Both the position numbers and the translations under genes were made by a program. Below are positions 35,692 to 45,395 of a DNA stretch of 64,000 nt, one piece after another (position 1 is the first letter of the stretch; every line of letters begins with the position of its first letter). A model generated the notes under the pieces. The model had not been told where the DNA came from. It was given only the letters and a program-made list of their open reading frames with translations, and ran no database searches. Origin of the DNA: Saprospiraceae bacterium (GTDB lineage: Bacteria > Bacteroidota > Bacteroidia > Chitinophagales > Saprospiraceae). The stretch covers positions 124,001 through 188,000 of the forward strand of contig JADJNW010000011.1 of the NCBI GenBank assembly GCA_016714085.1, written 5' to 3'.

Positions 35692-36207
35692 ATGATGCGT
35701 CTGATCGCCTTATTTACCTTGCTATTGCTGACATTTACGGTTCATGCCCAAAAAGTTCTTCAAATTGAAAAGTACGGTCGTTATAAAACGAAAAAAATCT
35801 ACATTGGCGAGGCGATCAATTATAAATTGTACGACGACGACGTATGGTACACTGGCTATATCGAAAATATTGATGTAGAAAAGAATCTGCTCGTGATGAA
35901 AGATCGCTATGTGGATGTTTCAAAAATTGAAAAAATGCGCCGCACAATCCGTTGGAGTAAGTCCATGCGCAGCGCACTTTACTTGTTTGGGGCTTCCTGG
36001 TCGGCAAATGCCTTGATTGGTACGCTTACCGACGGGAATAAAGATACGAACTATCGCTGGTCGGATGCAGTAGTGACGGGCGTTTCCTGGATTACGGGTT
36101 GGATTATTCCTAAGGTTTTCAAATATCGCACCTGGAAGTTTGGCAAAAAAAGACGCCTACGGGTGTTGGATTTGAGTCCAGTACCGGGAGGGAAGATTAA
36201 AGCGTGA
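35692..36207 (+). CDS. Conserved secreted protein of unknown function
   Basis: A 171-residue protein with a signal peptide (1-19, ending TVHAQ). The mature N-terminal part is beta-rich (KVLQIEKYGRYKTKKIYIGEAINYKL...VWYTGYIENID), then a hydrophobic/amphipathic central stretch (ALYLFGASWSANALIGT; VVTGVSWITGWIIPKVF) which may be two membrane helices. It ends in basic KFGKKRRLRVLDLSP. I do not recognise a named family. It is downstream of rnpA and possibly co-transcribed. Confidence 0.65.
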   Translation: MMRLIALFTLLLLTFTVHAQKVLQIEKYGRYKTKKIYIGEAINYKLYDDDVWYTGYIENIDVEKNLLVMKDRYVDVSKIEKMRRTIRWSKSMRSALYLFGASWSANALIGTLTDGNKDTNYRWSDAVVTGVSWITGWIIPKVFKYRTWKFGKKRRLRVLDLSPVPGGKIKA

Positions 36208-36257
36208 CTTAGGGATGTGGAGACTTGGTGACCAGGACATTGAGTGACCAAGACAAA
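36205..36257. repeat. Heptad-phased tract
   Basis: About seven units with the frame GACTTAG GGATGTG GAGACTT GGTGACC AGGACAT TGAGTGA CCAAGAC, between the preceding stop and the convergent aroQ. Confidence 0.5.
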
Positions 36258-36260
36258 AGG

Positions 36261-36674
36261 TTATATAAAATATTCAATTGCTAATTCGTAACCTCTCAAA
36301 CCCAAGCCTACGATGCATCCTATACAACTTGCCGTTAGATAAGAATGATGCCGAAAAGCCTCTCGATCAAATACATTGGAAATATGCACCTCGATAACGG
36401 GTGTCCGAATGGCTGCAATGGCATCTGCCAAGGCAATGCTGGTATGAGAATAGCCGCCAGCGTTGATGATAATGCCGTCATAACTGAAACCCACTTCGTG
36501 CAATTTATCAATCAGTTCTCCTTCGTGGTTACTTTGGAAATAATGTAATGTAATAGACGGATAGTCAATTTGCAGTCGGACAAAAAATTCCTCAAAACTT
36601 TCGCGGCCGTAGATATCTGGCTCGCGTGTACCCAGCAAATTAAGGTTTGGGCCGTTAATGATGATGAGTTTCAT
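36261..36674 (-). CDS. aroQ: Type II 3-dehydroquinate dehydratase
   Basis: Third step of the shikimate pathway. Family signatures: IINGPNLNLLGTREPDIYG with the catalytic Tyr, the FQSNHEGELID loop, INAGGYSHTSIALADAI with the Asn/His, and VEVHISNVFDREAFRHHSYL. The 137-residue length suits the dodecameric type II enzyme. A heptad tract lies between it and the upstream tgt gene. Confidence 0.95.
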   Translation of the reverse strand: MKLIIINGPNLNLLGTREPDIYGRESFEEFFVRLQIDYPSITLHYFQSNHEGELIDKLHEVGFSYDGIIINAGGYSHTSIALADAIAAIRTPVIEVHISNVFDREAFRHHSYLTASCIGCIVGLGLRGYELAIEYFI

Positions 36675-36681
36675 GTATCAA

Positions 36682-36709
36682 GTTTTAGGTCGAAGGTTTC
36701 AGGTTTTAG
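36682..36709. repeat. Heptad-phased tract
   Basis: Four units GTTTTAG GTCGAAG GTTTCAG GTTTTAG just upstream of aroQ, on the tgt side. Confidence 0.55.
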
Positions 36710-36728
36710 GAGCAATTTAAAACAAAAG

Positions 36729-37862
36729 TTACAATCTTCTCTGCATTTCTTCGACCATCTTGTTTTTCCAGGTAAAAAAATCACCAGCTTGAATATGCTG
36801 CCGTGCCTCGCCGACTAACCAAAGAAAAAAACTCAGGTTGTGCAAGGTCGCAATCTGCATACCCAAAATTTCGCTGCAACGAAACAAATGATGCAAATAA
36901 GCTTTAGAATGTTGGCGACTCGTGGGTGCAGGCGCTTCCGCATCAATTGAGTCGAAGTCGTCTTTCCATTTGTTATTTTTGATATTGATAATGCCCTGAG
37001 CCGTGTACAGCAAGCCATGTCGCGCATTCCGCGTAGGCAATACACAGTCGAACATATCAATGCCCAATGCAATACATTCCAGAATATTCATCGGCGTACC
37101 GACACCCATCAGGTATCGAGGCTTGTTTTTTGGTAGAATTTTGCAAACCAATTCTGTGATTTCGTACATTTTTTCAGCAGGCTCACCTACTGACAAACCA
37201 CCAATCGCATTGCCTTTCAAGTCAAATGAGGCGACCGTTTCGGCAGAAGCCGTCCGCAAATCGTAGTAAGTGCTGCCCTGCACAATCGGAAAAAGCACTT
37301 GCTCGTGACCATACCTTGGTTCTGTTTGCTCAAAGCGATTAATGCAACGCTTGAGCCAGCGATGCGTTAATTCCATTGAGTTTTGAGCATATTGATAATC
37401 GGAGGGATAAGGTGGGCATTCGTCAAAAGCCATAATAATATCAGCGCCAATCGTACGCTGAATATCCATCACATTTTCAGGCGTAAAAAAATGTTTAGAG
37501 CCGTCAATGTGCGATGCAAAAGTGACGCCTTCTTCGCTGATTTTGCGCTGTTGGCTCAAAGAATAAACTTGATAGCCGCCGCTATCCGTGAGCATTGGCT
37601 TCGACCAATTGATGAAATGATGCAATCCGCCTGCTTTTGCAAGTACTTCCGTGCCGGGGCGGAGGTATAAATGATAAGTATTGCCGAGGATGATTTGGGC
37701 TTTGATGATGTCGCTCAGTTCGCTTTGATGTACTGCTTTCACCGAGCCGACCGTGCCAACTGGCATGAAGATGGGCGTTTTGATGACCCCATGACCTGTT
37801 TCAATTCGACCAGTGCGCGCTTCTGATTGAGTATCTTTATGTTCTATTATAAATTGAAACAA
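36729..37862 (-). CDS. tgt: Queuine/preQ1 tRNA-ribosyltransferase
   Basis: Exchanges guanine for a queuosine precursor at position 34 of GUN tRNAs. Catalytic regions: MLTDSGGYQVYSLSQQRKISEEGVTFASHIDGS with the base-binding Asp, and the nucleophile Asp in MFDCVLPTRNARHG. The CxCxxC zinc site expected before AYLHHLFR is missing: the sequence reads APAPTSRQHSKAYLHHLF. That loss is familiar from Bacteroidota TGTs, so activity is still likely. Length 377 is normal. It is 16 bases downstream of rodA and likely in its operon. Confidence 0.92.
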   Translation of the reverse strand: MFQFIIEHKDTQSEARTGRIETGHGVIKTPIFMPVGTVGSVKAVHQSELSDIIKAQIILGNTYHLYLRPGTEVLAKAGGLHHFINWSKPMLTDSGGYQVYSLSQQRKISEEGVTFASHIDGSKHFFTPENVMDIQRTIGADIIMAFDECPPYPSDYQYAQNSMELTHRWLKRCINRFEQTEPRYGHEQVLFPIVQGSTYYDLRTASAETVASFDLKGNAIGGLSVGEPAEKMYEITELVCKILPKNKPRYLMGVGTPMNILECIALGIDMFDCVLPTRNARHGLLYTAQGIINIKNNKWKDDFDSIDAEAPAPTSRQHSKAYLHHLFRCSEILGMQIATLHNLSFFLWLVGEARQHIQAGDFFTWKNKMVEEMQRRL

Positions 37863-37878
37863 TGTGTATTTTTTTAGA

Positions 37879-39315
37879 TTAGAGCTTATAACGATTGCTA
37901 TCTAATTTTAATAAAACAGCAATCATCACCGTGAAACCCAGTAAAGACGAGCCCCCCTTGCTGATAAAAGGCAAAGGAATGCCAATAATCGGCATCAATC
38001 CCATGGTCATACCGATATTGATAAAAATGTGAATAAACAAAATGCCGGCCACGCAATAAGCGTAATGTCGTGAAAAATTGGAGCGTTGTCGCTCGGCAAT
38101 AATGGTAATGCGGTAAAGAAACATAGTAAACAGGGCGATAAGGCCAAAACTTCCGATGAAGCCTTGCTCTTCGCCGATGGTGCAAAAAATAAAATCGGTT
38201 GATTGCTCTGGTATGTAGTTGAGTTTAGTCAAAGTGCCATTCAGATAGCCTTTCCCTTGCAAGCCACCGGAACCAATGGCCAAGCGAGATTGATACACAT
38301 TGTACAAAGACCCTCTGGGATCTGCTTTATTTGGCTGCAACCAGACATTGAGTCGGTCTTGTTGGTGCGGTTTTAAAATTTCATTAAACCCAAAGTTAGC
38401 AGCGAAAGACAGTGCAGCTCCAAGTATAATAGTGCTGAGTACTAGGTTAATATTTTTGCCAAGTTTCATTCGCCATTGCACAATTGCGAGTATAATAATG
38501 ATAAACAATGTAGCAATTAAAGCATAATTTCCCCAACCTTCTCTGGTAGTGAGATACGCTCCAACGGCAACTGTGATTGCGCCAAGTATTGAATATCGGC
38601 GGTTGTCTTCAAAATTATAGGCCAGTATGCCGATGCCAATAACGGATAGGGTGGTAATAATATAAATTGGATTAATGACTAAGCCTAATACCAAAAGCGT
38701 TGCTGAAAAAAAGCCAACGACATAGTAGTTTGGCGACAAGCCTTCCCGATAGAGTACAATTAGAAAAGATAAAAACACAATGGCTGAGCCAGCGTCGGGT
38801 TGCAGCATGATCAAGGTTATCGGCAAGAGTAATATGCCAAAAGCAATTAATTGGGATTGGGTTGTCCTGAGATTGGTGCGATAATTACTAAGGTAGGCAG
38901 ACATTGCCAAGCACGTTGCAAATTTAGCAACCTCCGAAGGTTGAAATGAAAATCCACCAAAAGCAAACCAAGCAGTCGCACCTTTAATAGTAGTGCCAAA
39001 GAAAAGTACTGCCACTAGCAAGACAATGCCCAGGATATAAAAGAAATAGGCAAAGGTTTGCCACACTTTCCAGTCAAGAATGAAGATAATAGCAAAAACA
39101 AGTAAGGAAATACCTACCCAAATTAGCTGCTTCCCTGCAGAAGTACTCATAAAACTTATATCTGCCTCCTGACTATAACTGACGGCGTACACCATCAACC
39201 AACCAACCGTTACAAAGGCCAAAAAAATAGAAAAAGTAATTCGATCAATATTCCTTATTCCTTCGGCTTCTCTTTTACTCCTCATGTCATGCTTTCTATT
39301 TGGCTCAATAAACAC
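37879..39315 (-). CDS. rodA: Rod shape-determining SEDS protein RodA
   Basis: SEDS peptidoglycan glycosyltransferase of the elongation machinery. About ten TM helices; the key signatures are LQPDAGSAIVFLSFLIVLY (with the catalytic-type Asp), GSGGLQGKGYLNGTLTKLNYIPEQSTDFIFCTIGEEQGF, and IGMTMGLMPIIGIPLPFISKGGSSLLG. At 478 residues it is longer than E. coli RodA due to extra loop residues. The start is either 39315, overlapping the upstream stop by 11 bases, or 39285 (MRSKREAEGIRN). Operon order here: SPOR gene, rodA, tgt. Confidence 0.93.
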   Translation of the reverse strand: MFIEPNRKHDMRSKREAEGIRNIDRITFSIFLAFVTVGWLMVYAVSYSQEADISFMSTSAGKQLIWVGISLLVFAIIFILDWKVWQTFAYFFYILGIVLLVAVLFFGTTIKGATAWFAFGGFSFQPSEVAKFATCLAMSAYLSNYRTNLRTTQSQLIAFGILLLPITLIMLQPDAGSAIVFLSFLIVLYREGLSPNYYVVGFFSATLLVLGLVINPIYIITTLSVIGIGILAYNFEDNRRYSILGAITVAVGAYLTTREGWGNYALIATLFIIIILAIVQWRMKLGKNINLVLSTIILGAALSFAANFGFNEILKPHQQDRLNVWLQPNKADPRGSLYNVYQSRLAIGSGGLQGKGYLNGTLTKLNYIPEQSTDFIFCTIGEEQGFIGSFGLIALFTMFLYRITIIAERQRSNFSRHYAYCVAGILFIHIFINIGMTMGLMPIIGIPLPFISKGGSSLLGFTVMIAVLLKLDSNRYKL

Positions 39316-39703
39316 CGATCAACTCTGCCGGGCGCACTGTGTTGTCGCGCACCAGATAAGAACTGGGATAATCTCTTTTTAGTAAATATTGTAATCGAAT
39401 TGCCTCCAATTTGGAAGGGAAAGCTCCTGCGTATAGTTTGTACCAGGGATTGGCATGCACCCAATCCACCGGAATATTAGGGTATTTGTATTGAAAAACT
39501 TGCCGGGCGCTCTCCAGTTTTTGACGGTCTGGAGTCGCCAGTACCTGTACCCGCCAGCCTTCTACCGTGGTGGTTGATTTATTGATCGTGGCAAAGCGTT
39601 CCATCATTTGAGTGATGGTCGGATCTTCTTTGATCTGAATATTTTGGGCACTTAAGGCAAGCGTACATCCAAAAGCCAGCAATAACAAGATTCCCCTAAG
39701 CAT
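39305..39703 (-). CDS. SPOR-domain secreted protein
   Basis: A 132-residue protein with signal peptide (1-19, ending LALSAQ) and a SPOR domain (about 45-125; VEGWRVQVLATPDRQKLESARQVF...WYKLYAGAFPSKLEAIRLQYLLKRDYPSSYLV). SPOR binds glycan strands stripped of peptides at division or growth sites. Overlap with rodA suggests a cell-wall growth role, which is inference. Confidence 0.85.
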   Translation of the reverse strand: MLRGILLLLAFGCTLALSAQNIQIKEDPTITQMMERFATINKSTTTVEGWRVQVLATPDRQKLESARQVFQYKYPNIPVDWVHANPWYKLYAGAFPSKLEAIRLQYLLKRDYPSSYLVRDNTVRPAELIGVY

Positions 39704-39811
39704 AATTTCTTTTTTGCAAAGATAAGCAATTGCTGCTTATTTATTCAATGGAAAACGCTTAGAATGCTGTTAATTATTGGTAAACCAATCTATTAGAAAA
39801 GAAACTTCGGT

Positions 39812-40459
39812 TTAATCATTCATCATCATCACACTGGAGGAACTTCCAATCCGGGTCGCGCCTGCTTCCAGTAAACGCAAAGCATCTTCTTTCGTGCGAA
39901 TGCCACCAGAGGCTTTTATCTTGATTTGATTGTGCAAGAATGCTTTTAATCTTTCAACCGTATGGACGGTAGCGCCTTCGCCATTAAAGCCGGTGGAGGT
40001 TTTTACAAAATCGGGCTTCACCTCCAGACAAATCTCACATAATTGCCGAATTTCATCATCTGTAAGCAAGCCTGTTTCCAGGATAATTTTGATTATTTTA
40101 CCTTTCAAATGTGCCGCTGTGACAACGCTATCGATGTCACTTCTCACATAATTCCACATTCCACTTTTCACTGCACAGATATTGACCACTACATCAAGTT
40201 CACTTGCGCCATCATCAATGGCTCGTTTGATTTCTTCCACTTTAGCAGCTGTAGTCGAATATCCCATCGGGAATCCGATCACCGTTGCTATTTTGGTGGG
40301 AATTTCAGCCAATAACTCGAAAGTGCTTTTCACATAAAAAGGCGGCACGCATACAATAGGGAAATTGAATTGAGTAGCTTCTTTACAAATGCGCTTGATT
40401 TCGTCCAGAGAGCAATCCGCTTTAAGAATCGTGTGTTCTATAAAACTCGCTAAGTCCAT
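39812..40459 (-). CDS. deoC: Deoxyribose-phosphate aldolase
   Basis: Cleaves 2-deoxyribose-5-phosphate to glyceraldehyde-3-phosphate and acetaldehyde. TIM barrel with the Schiff-base Lys in VKPDFVKTSTGFNGEGATVHTVERLKAF and the second Lys in IKIKASGGIRTKEDALRLLEAGATRIGSS. The start MDLASFIEHTILKADCSLDEIKRICKEA at 40459 fits family N-termini; an ATG at 40486 is nine codons upstream. About 215 residues. Nearby nucleoside genes are absent. Confidence 0.93.
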   Translation of the reverse strand: MDLASFIEHTILKADCSLDEIKRICKEATQFNFPIVCVPPFYVKSTFELLAEIPTKIATVIGFPMGYSTTAAKVEEIKRAIDDGASELDVVVNICAVKSGMWNYVRSDIDSVVTAAHLKGKIIKIILETGLLTDDEIRQLCEICLEVKPDFVKTSTGFNGEGATVHTVERLKAFLHNQIKIKASGGIRTKEDALRLLEAGATRIGSSSSVMMMND

Positions 40460-40732
40460 GTAGTCACGGGGTTTATAATGTTTCAACAGTGCAATTTCGT
40501 CAGATATTCTTATTCATAATTTGACCGCAATATATCACAAAAAATCATTATTGCACCACATTTTCTGCTTTTAAACAATATATTTCCATAAAAATAAAGC
40601 GCATCTATTCTCTGAGTGCCTAATCTTAAAATCTCATCTGAACGCGTGATCATTTTTATAAATTTTATTAGAGGTTGTTCGCTTGTTGTGGTGAAATCCT
40701 TAGGCAAAGTTATCCTTAGAAACCGGACGAAA
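40460..40732. other. AT-rich gap before the suspicious stretch
   Basis: No convincing gene. A minus-strand promoter-like TATATTGC preceded by TTTTTTG lies near 40525-40560 and could drive deoC. The segment beyond 40620 has short open frames on both strands that run into the low-quality run at 40733 and cannot be trusted. Confidence 0.35.
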
Positions 40733-40820
40733 GGGGGGTTTTGGGGGGGGGGGCTCTTGAAAAAAAAAAAAAAAAAATCCCCGCGGGGGGGAGAGGGAAA
40801 GGACAAAAAAAAAAAAAAAA
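40733..40820. other. Low-complexity join, probable assembly artefact
   Basis: Contains G6, T4, G11 (40743-40753), A18 (40760-40777), C4GCG7 and A16 (40805-40820) within 90 bases. Nothing else in the window looks like this. On its right side a frame continues in mid-protein with no start. This is best explained by low-quality reads used to bridge two contigs, rather than by biology. Confidence 0.75.
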
Positions 40821-40827
40821 GGAGGAA

Positions 40828-40983
40828 AGGAAATATTTGCCGGAAGGATTTCCTCATTTTTTATTAATAGATGATAAAAGCAATATAATTTTTTCTTTTC
40901 AAGGATATAATAAAAATTTCAAATCTACCTACCAACTTTATATTTCAAAGCAATTAGAAAAAGTCTTTCAGGACAACTCCTAA
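40828..40983 (+). pseudogene. 3' remnant of a thioredoxin/TlpA-like gene
   Basis: The frame ending at TAA 40981-40983 reads YLPEGFPHFLLIDDKSNIIFSF then GYNKNFKSTYQLYISKQLEKVF. The GFPHFLLIDDKSNII pattern matches the cis-Pro and following strand of thioredoxin-like redox proteins of the TlpA/redoxin type. No start is possible upstream because the sequence becomes G/A homopolymers. It is either a true fragment or, more likely, the 3' end of a gene whose body was lost at a contig join. Confidence 0.5.
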
Positions 40984-41090
40984 AGCATTGTATAATTATA
41001 TTAGTACCCAGTCAACAATTTATAATATGTTGATTTTTAAATAAATGTAAAAATTAAATGCGCAATCACGATTTTATTTTAGTATTACAC
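40984..41090. other. AT-rich gap, no gene
   Basis: The 107 bases between the redoxin remnant and the secA terminator are AT-rich. A small ATATGTTGAT palindrome-like motif is visible, and nothing else is supported. Confidence 0.3.
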
Positions 41091-41130
41091 AAAAAGAAAA
41101 AGCGCATCAACTCATCTGAATTAATGCGCT
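41091..41130 (-). terminator. secA terminator
   Basis: On the minus strand AGCGCATTAA (41130-41121) pairs with TTGATGCGCT (41110-41101) and is followed by TTTTCTTTTT (41100-41091). It lies 39 bases after the secA stop. Confidence 0.75.
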
Positions 41131-41168
41131 TCTCCAAGCTCAAAGTCGCCCCGTCACCTCATCTCCAT

Positions 41169-44100
41169 CTACGCTCTCCCGTGACAATGCTTGTATTTCT
41201 TACCGCTACCGCAAGGACAAGGATCATTGCGCCCTATTTTATCTTCTACCCGACGCACGGTTTCTACTTTGGTGCGGCCACTTACTGCTTCGGCCGCCTG
41301 ACGGGCAGCATCTTCCGAATCAGAACGGCTGGTTTTTGTTTTGCTCAAATCGGTTTTTTGCTCTCGTGCTTGCTCTAACGGGCGACCATCAGGCAAGACC
41401 AGCATCCCTTTCGACAGATAAGACGTAACCGATTCATTCACTTCAAAAATCAATTGCTCGAAGAGGTTATAAGCCTCCATTTTATAAATCACCAGCGGGT
41501 CTTTTTGCTCGAAAGAAGCTGCCTGCACCGATTCTTTCAATTCGTCCATTGAGCGAAGATGCTCTTTCCATTTATCGTCAATAATGGCAAGGGTGATCGC
41601 TTTTTCAATGTCTCGAACGATCGATTTACCACTGGATTTAATCGCTTTTTCAATATCGGCAGTAATGACCAGCGGATGCGAACGCCCATCGCTAAAAGGA
41701 ACCAGAATACGCTTGTAATGATTACCTTTGGTTTCAAATACTTGCTTGATTTGCGGTAGCAATATGCTTGTAATATTATCAGATTTGCGATAATAGAATT
41801 CGTAGAACTGCGCCTCTACTTGCTCAATCACATTATCCACAGAAGCCTCGCGGAATCCCGCTGCATCCATTTCTGGCACAAAGCCAATCGTAGCAAGGGC
41901 TTCCCGGCGGAATGCTTCAAAATCACCACCTGATCTATTTTTTTCCACCAGATTTTCGATCTGCGAATGGAACATCGTATTCAAATCCACCGCCAAACGA
42001 TCACCAGATAAAGCGTTGCGGCGTTTTTTATAAATCGCTTCCCGCTGAATGTTCATTACATCATCGTATTCGAGCAAGCGCTTGCGAATTCCGAAATTGT
42101 TTTCTTCCACTTTTTTCTGCGCCCGTTCGATAGATTTGGTCACCATCGAATGCTGAATCACATCGCCTTCTTTATGGCCCATGCGATCCATCAATTTGGC
42201 AATACGATCCGACTGGAACAAACGCATCAAATTATCTTCCAAAGACACATAAAACTGAGAAGTACCGGGATCACCCTGACGACCAGCGCGACCGCGCAGC
42301 TGTCGATCTACCCGACGTGAATCGTGTCGTTCTGTACCGATAATCGCCAGACCATCAGCCTTTTTTACTTGATCGGAAATTTTAATGTCTGTGCCGCGAC
42401 CGGCCATATTGGTAGCAATCGTTACTTTCCCGGGCTTACCTGCTTCCGCTACAATCTCTGCTTCGCGTTGGTGTTGCTTGGCATTCAGTACGTTATGTTC
42501 AAGTCCACGCAATTTGAGCATCCGGCTCAATTTTTCAGAGATATCCACCGAAGTGGTACCCACCAAAACTGGTCGCCCGGCCTCGCTCAGTTTAACAATT
42601 TCATCAATTACAGCGTTGAATTTCTCACGAGAAGTCTTGAAAACCAAGTCTTGACGATCATCTCGGACGATTGGTTTATTCGTAGGAATAACAGAAACAT
42701 CTAATTTGTAAATTTCCCAAAATTCGCTGGCTTCGGTCTCCGCAGTACCAGTCATACCTGCCAGTTTATGGTACATTCGGAAATAATTCTGCAAAGTAAC
42801 GGTGGCATAGGTTTGCGTGATTTCGCCAACCTTCACGTTTTCTTTTGCCTCCAATGCCTGGTGCAAACCATCTGAATATCGACGACCTTCCATCAAACGC
42901 CCCGTTTGCTCATCTACGATTTTTACTTCCCCATTAATCACTACATATTCTTCGTCTCTTTCAAACAAGGAATAAGCCTTCAACAACTGGCTCATGGCAT
43001 GGAGACGGCGCGATTTCAAAGCGAATTCCTGTCCCAACAAGTTCTTAGCGGTTTCTTTCTCTGCTTTGCTTTGGTTTTCATTGCTATCAATTTCCACCAT
43101 CCGTGAAGCGATATCGGGCATCACAAACATTTCGGGGTCTTCCTGTCCTTTTGCCAAATATTCCGACCCCAAATCCGTGAGTTCCACCTGGCGATTTTTC
43201 TCATCAATCGTGAAATAGAGCGGCGCATCTGCCAAGTGCATATTTTTTGATTGCTCCTGCATGTAGAAATTCTCTGCCTTTTGGAGCGTCACTTTTACAC
43301 CTTCTTCGCTCAAAAACTTAATCAGCGCCCGTGACTTTGGCAATGCCCGATACGCCCGCAGCAGCGCCATACCAGCTTCGCCTTCTTGAGTACCAAGTTT
43401 ACCTTGTTTGAAAAGGGTTTTAGCTTCCGCCAAATATTGTGTTGCCAGTTTTTGCTGGGCATTAATGAGTCTTTCTACAAAAGGTTTCAGCACCACGTAT
43501 TCTTCATCTTCGCTGTCTTGTCCTACTGGGCCGGAGATAATTAATGGGGTTCGGGCATCGTCAATCAAAATGGAGTCCACTTCATCCACCATGGCATAGT
43601 GCAATTTGCGCTGCACCATTTCATCTTGCGAACGCACCATATTATCGCGGAGGTAATCAAAGCCAAATTCATTATTCGTACCGTATGTGACGTCGCAGAG
43701 GTAAGCATTCCGGCGTTCCTGAGAGTGCGGACGGTATTTATCGATGCAATCTACGGTGAGCAGTAGAAATTCAAAAATCGGGCCTACCCACTCCGCATCC
43801 CGTCGAGCCAAATAATCATTCACCGTCACGATGTGTACCCCTTGTCCGCTGAGTCCATTCAGATAAGCAGGCAAAGTCGCCACTAAGGTTTTACCTTCCC
43901 CAGTAGCCATCTCTGCAATGATACCATTGTGGAGTACCATACCACCAATGAGTTGCACATCATAGTGTACCATATTCCAGGTAATGTCGCCCCCGGCAGC
44001 TGTCCATTTGTTGTGCCAAATGGCCTTATCTCCTTCAATTTTAACGTAGGTTTTACCAGATTTTGCGGCAAGTTCACGATCGTGGTCGAGGGCAGTAACG

Positions 44101-44439
44101 ACAAGTGTTTCACTCTCATTGAAGCGGCGAGCGGTTTCCTTCACAACTGCAAAAGCCTCTGGCAAAATATCTTTCAGGATGATTTCCAGTTCTTTATCGC
44201 GTTCTTCAACCAGCTTATCAATTTCTTCAAAAAGCTCTTCTTTTTTCAGAATATCTTCCTCGTTAATTGCCTCTTCCTCAATAGTTTTGATATCATTGTC
44301 AATACCCGTCAAGTGTTCAGCAGTTACTCAAGGATTTATACTCTTCAAAAAAATCATTTATTTGGTGTACAACCGGCATATAAGTATTTACATCCCGATC
44401 ATATTTCGTACCAAACATTTTTTTTATGAAACCTAACAT
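41169..44439 (-). CDS. secA: Preprotein translocase ATPase SecA, N-terminal frameshift/deletion
   Basis: Motor of Sec export. The main frame (to 44312) carries Walker A MATGEGKTLVATLPAYL, VDEVDSILIDDARTPLIISGP, GRGTDIKI, and the C-terminal zinc motif GRNDPCPCGSGKKYKHCHG. True initiation is at 44439: MLGFIKKMFGTKYDRDVNTY leads into INDFFEEYKSLSNC and then hits TGA at 44317-44319. The two frames overlap by about 12 bases (44319-44330). Compared with the family, the usual SLSNDELRxKTxEF segment is lacking, so about 15-20 residues seem to be lost with the shift. SecA is essential, so I suspect an assembly deletion. Confidence 0.93.
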
Positions 44440-44467
44440 ATTTGGGAATTTCTAATATTTTCAATTG

Positions 44468-44495
44468 AATGACTGGGTGATAGATTGACTGATTA
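44468..44495. repeat. Heptad-phased tract
   Basis: ATGACTG GGTGATA GATTGAC TGATTAT upstream of secA, in the divergent gap. Confidence 0.5.
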
Positions 44496-44557
44496 TTAGG
44501 CTTTTAGAAAAAATCTCAAAATCAATCGTTCATCCAAATATCCAATATTTCGATCAA

Positions 44558-44590
44558 TTGACGTACCAAAGTCGAAAAGTTATACTTTTG
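44558..44590 (+). promoter_or_regulatory. Promoter of the lipoprotein/gliding pair
   Basis: TTG 44558-44560 and TACTTTTG 44583-44590, spacing 22, fit the consensus. The start at 44640 is about 45 bases after the expected transcription start. Confidence 0.6.
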
Positions 44591-44639
44591 TGACAATATG
44601 ACACGTTTCTTTAAACACTCGGCAAACTTACAGGGTTGA

Positions 44640-45395
44640 ATGGAGAATAATCAAGTATCTATGCGATTTTTTTTCGGAATTATCATTTGCGCCACTTTTG
44701 CAATGATGCTGACAAGCTGCGGCGACGATGGCGTCAAGAATATCCGCGAGTATTACTTTCCGCTAAAGCAACTTCAAGATGGCTTGGTGTATGAATATCG
44801 CTCCGTCAATAACGATTCTTTAGCACCCAATTATTGGTATTTCCGCTCGATTGTGCTGGATTCTGCGGTATATTTCACAGGCACGAATTATGCCCCCGAC
44901 CTGACACCTTTGCAGTTTTCGCGGGAGGAATTGGTCAAAAATGGTATGTTGCTTCAGGATTTGCAATTATACGAGACCGATTCGAGTGGTCAGCAACAAC
45001 GCATCGAAGCCGAGATAATAGCGGGCAGCGTTTTTCCGTTTGAAGTAAGAGATTCTGGTGGTATTTTTTTGTACAAAGTAAGCTGGCAACCACCTTCTAC
45101 AGGGGGAGCGACCATGACGTTGATCAAAAATCGCCGTTACGCTGGTGATACGACTTTTGTTTTTCAAAACAAGCACCACGATGCAGTGATTTTTGAAGTA
45201 CGCGAACTTTTGTCACATGAACAGGAAGGCTTCTTTGAACGCGAATTTTCTACCACCGAATGGTACGCCGAAGGCTTGGGATTAGTGTATTACAAGAAAA
45301 ATATCACAGAAGATTTAGTATTAGAATATCGCCTGGCTGATCGCTTTCCGATGGCAAAACTGGAAGCGTTATTTCGTCAAAAGTTGGAACAATGA
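44640..45395 (+). CDS. Putative lipoprotein of unknown function
   Basis: Signal with lipobox MMLTSC (Cys27 from the first Met); a shorter start at 44661 (MRFFFGII) gives a more usual signal length. The mature protein begins GDDGVKNIREYYFPLKQLQDGLVYEYRS and is beta-rich with many aromatic residues, ending in FRQKLEQ. It resembles Bacteroidota lipoproteins with a single barrel-like domain; no named family is recognised. The stop overlaps the next start (ATGA), so it is co-translated with the sorting-domain protein and may act with it at the surface. Confidence 0.7.
   Translation: MENNQVSMRFFFGIIICATFAMMLTSCGDDGVKNIREYYFPLKQLQDGLVYEYRSVNNDSLAPNYWYFRSIVLDSAVYFTGTNYAPDLTPLQFSREELVKNGMLLQDLQLYETDSSGQQQRIEAEIIAGSVFPFEVRDSGGIFLYKVSWQPPSTGGATMTLIKNRRYAGDTTFVFQNKHHDAVIFEVRELLSHEQEGFFEREFSTTEWYAEGLGLVYYKKNITEDLVLEYRLADRFPMAKLEALFRQKLEQ

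Noticed and set aside
40510..40867. ORFs on both strands across the low-complexity run
   Set aside because: They encode poly-Phe/Lys/Gly from G and A runs that look like sequencing artefact.
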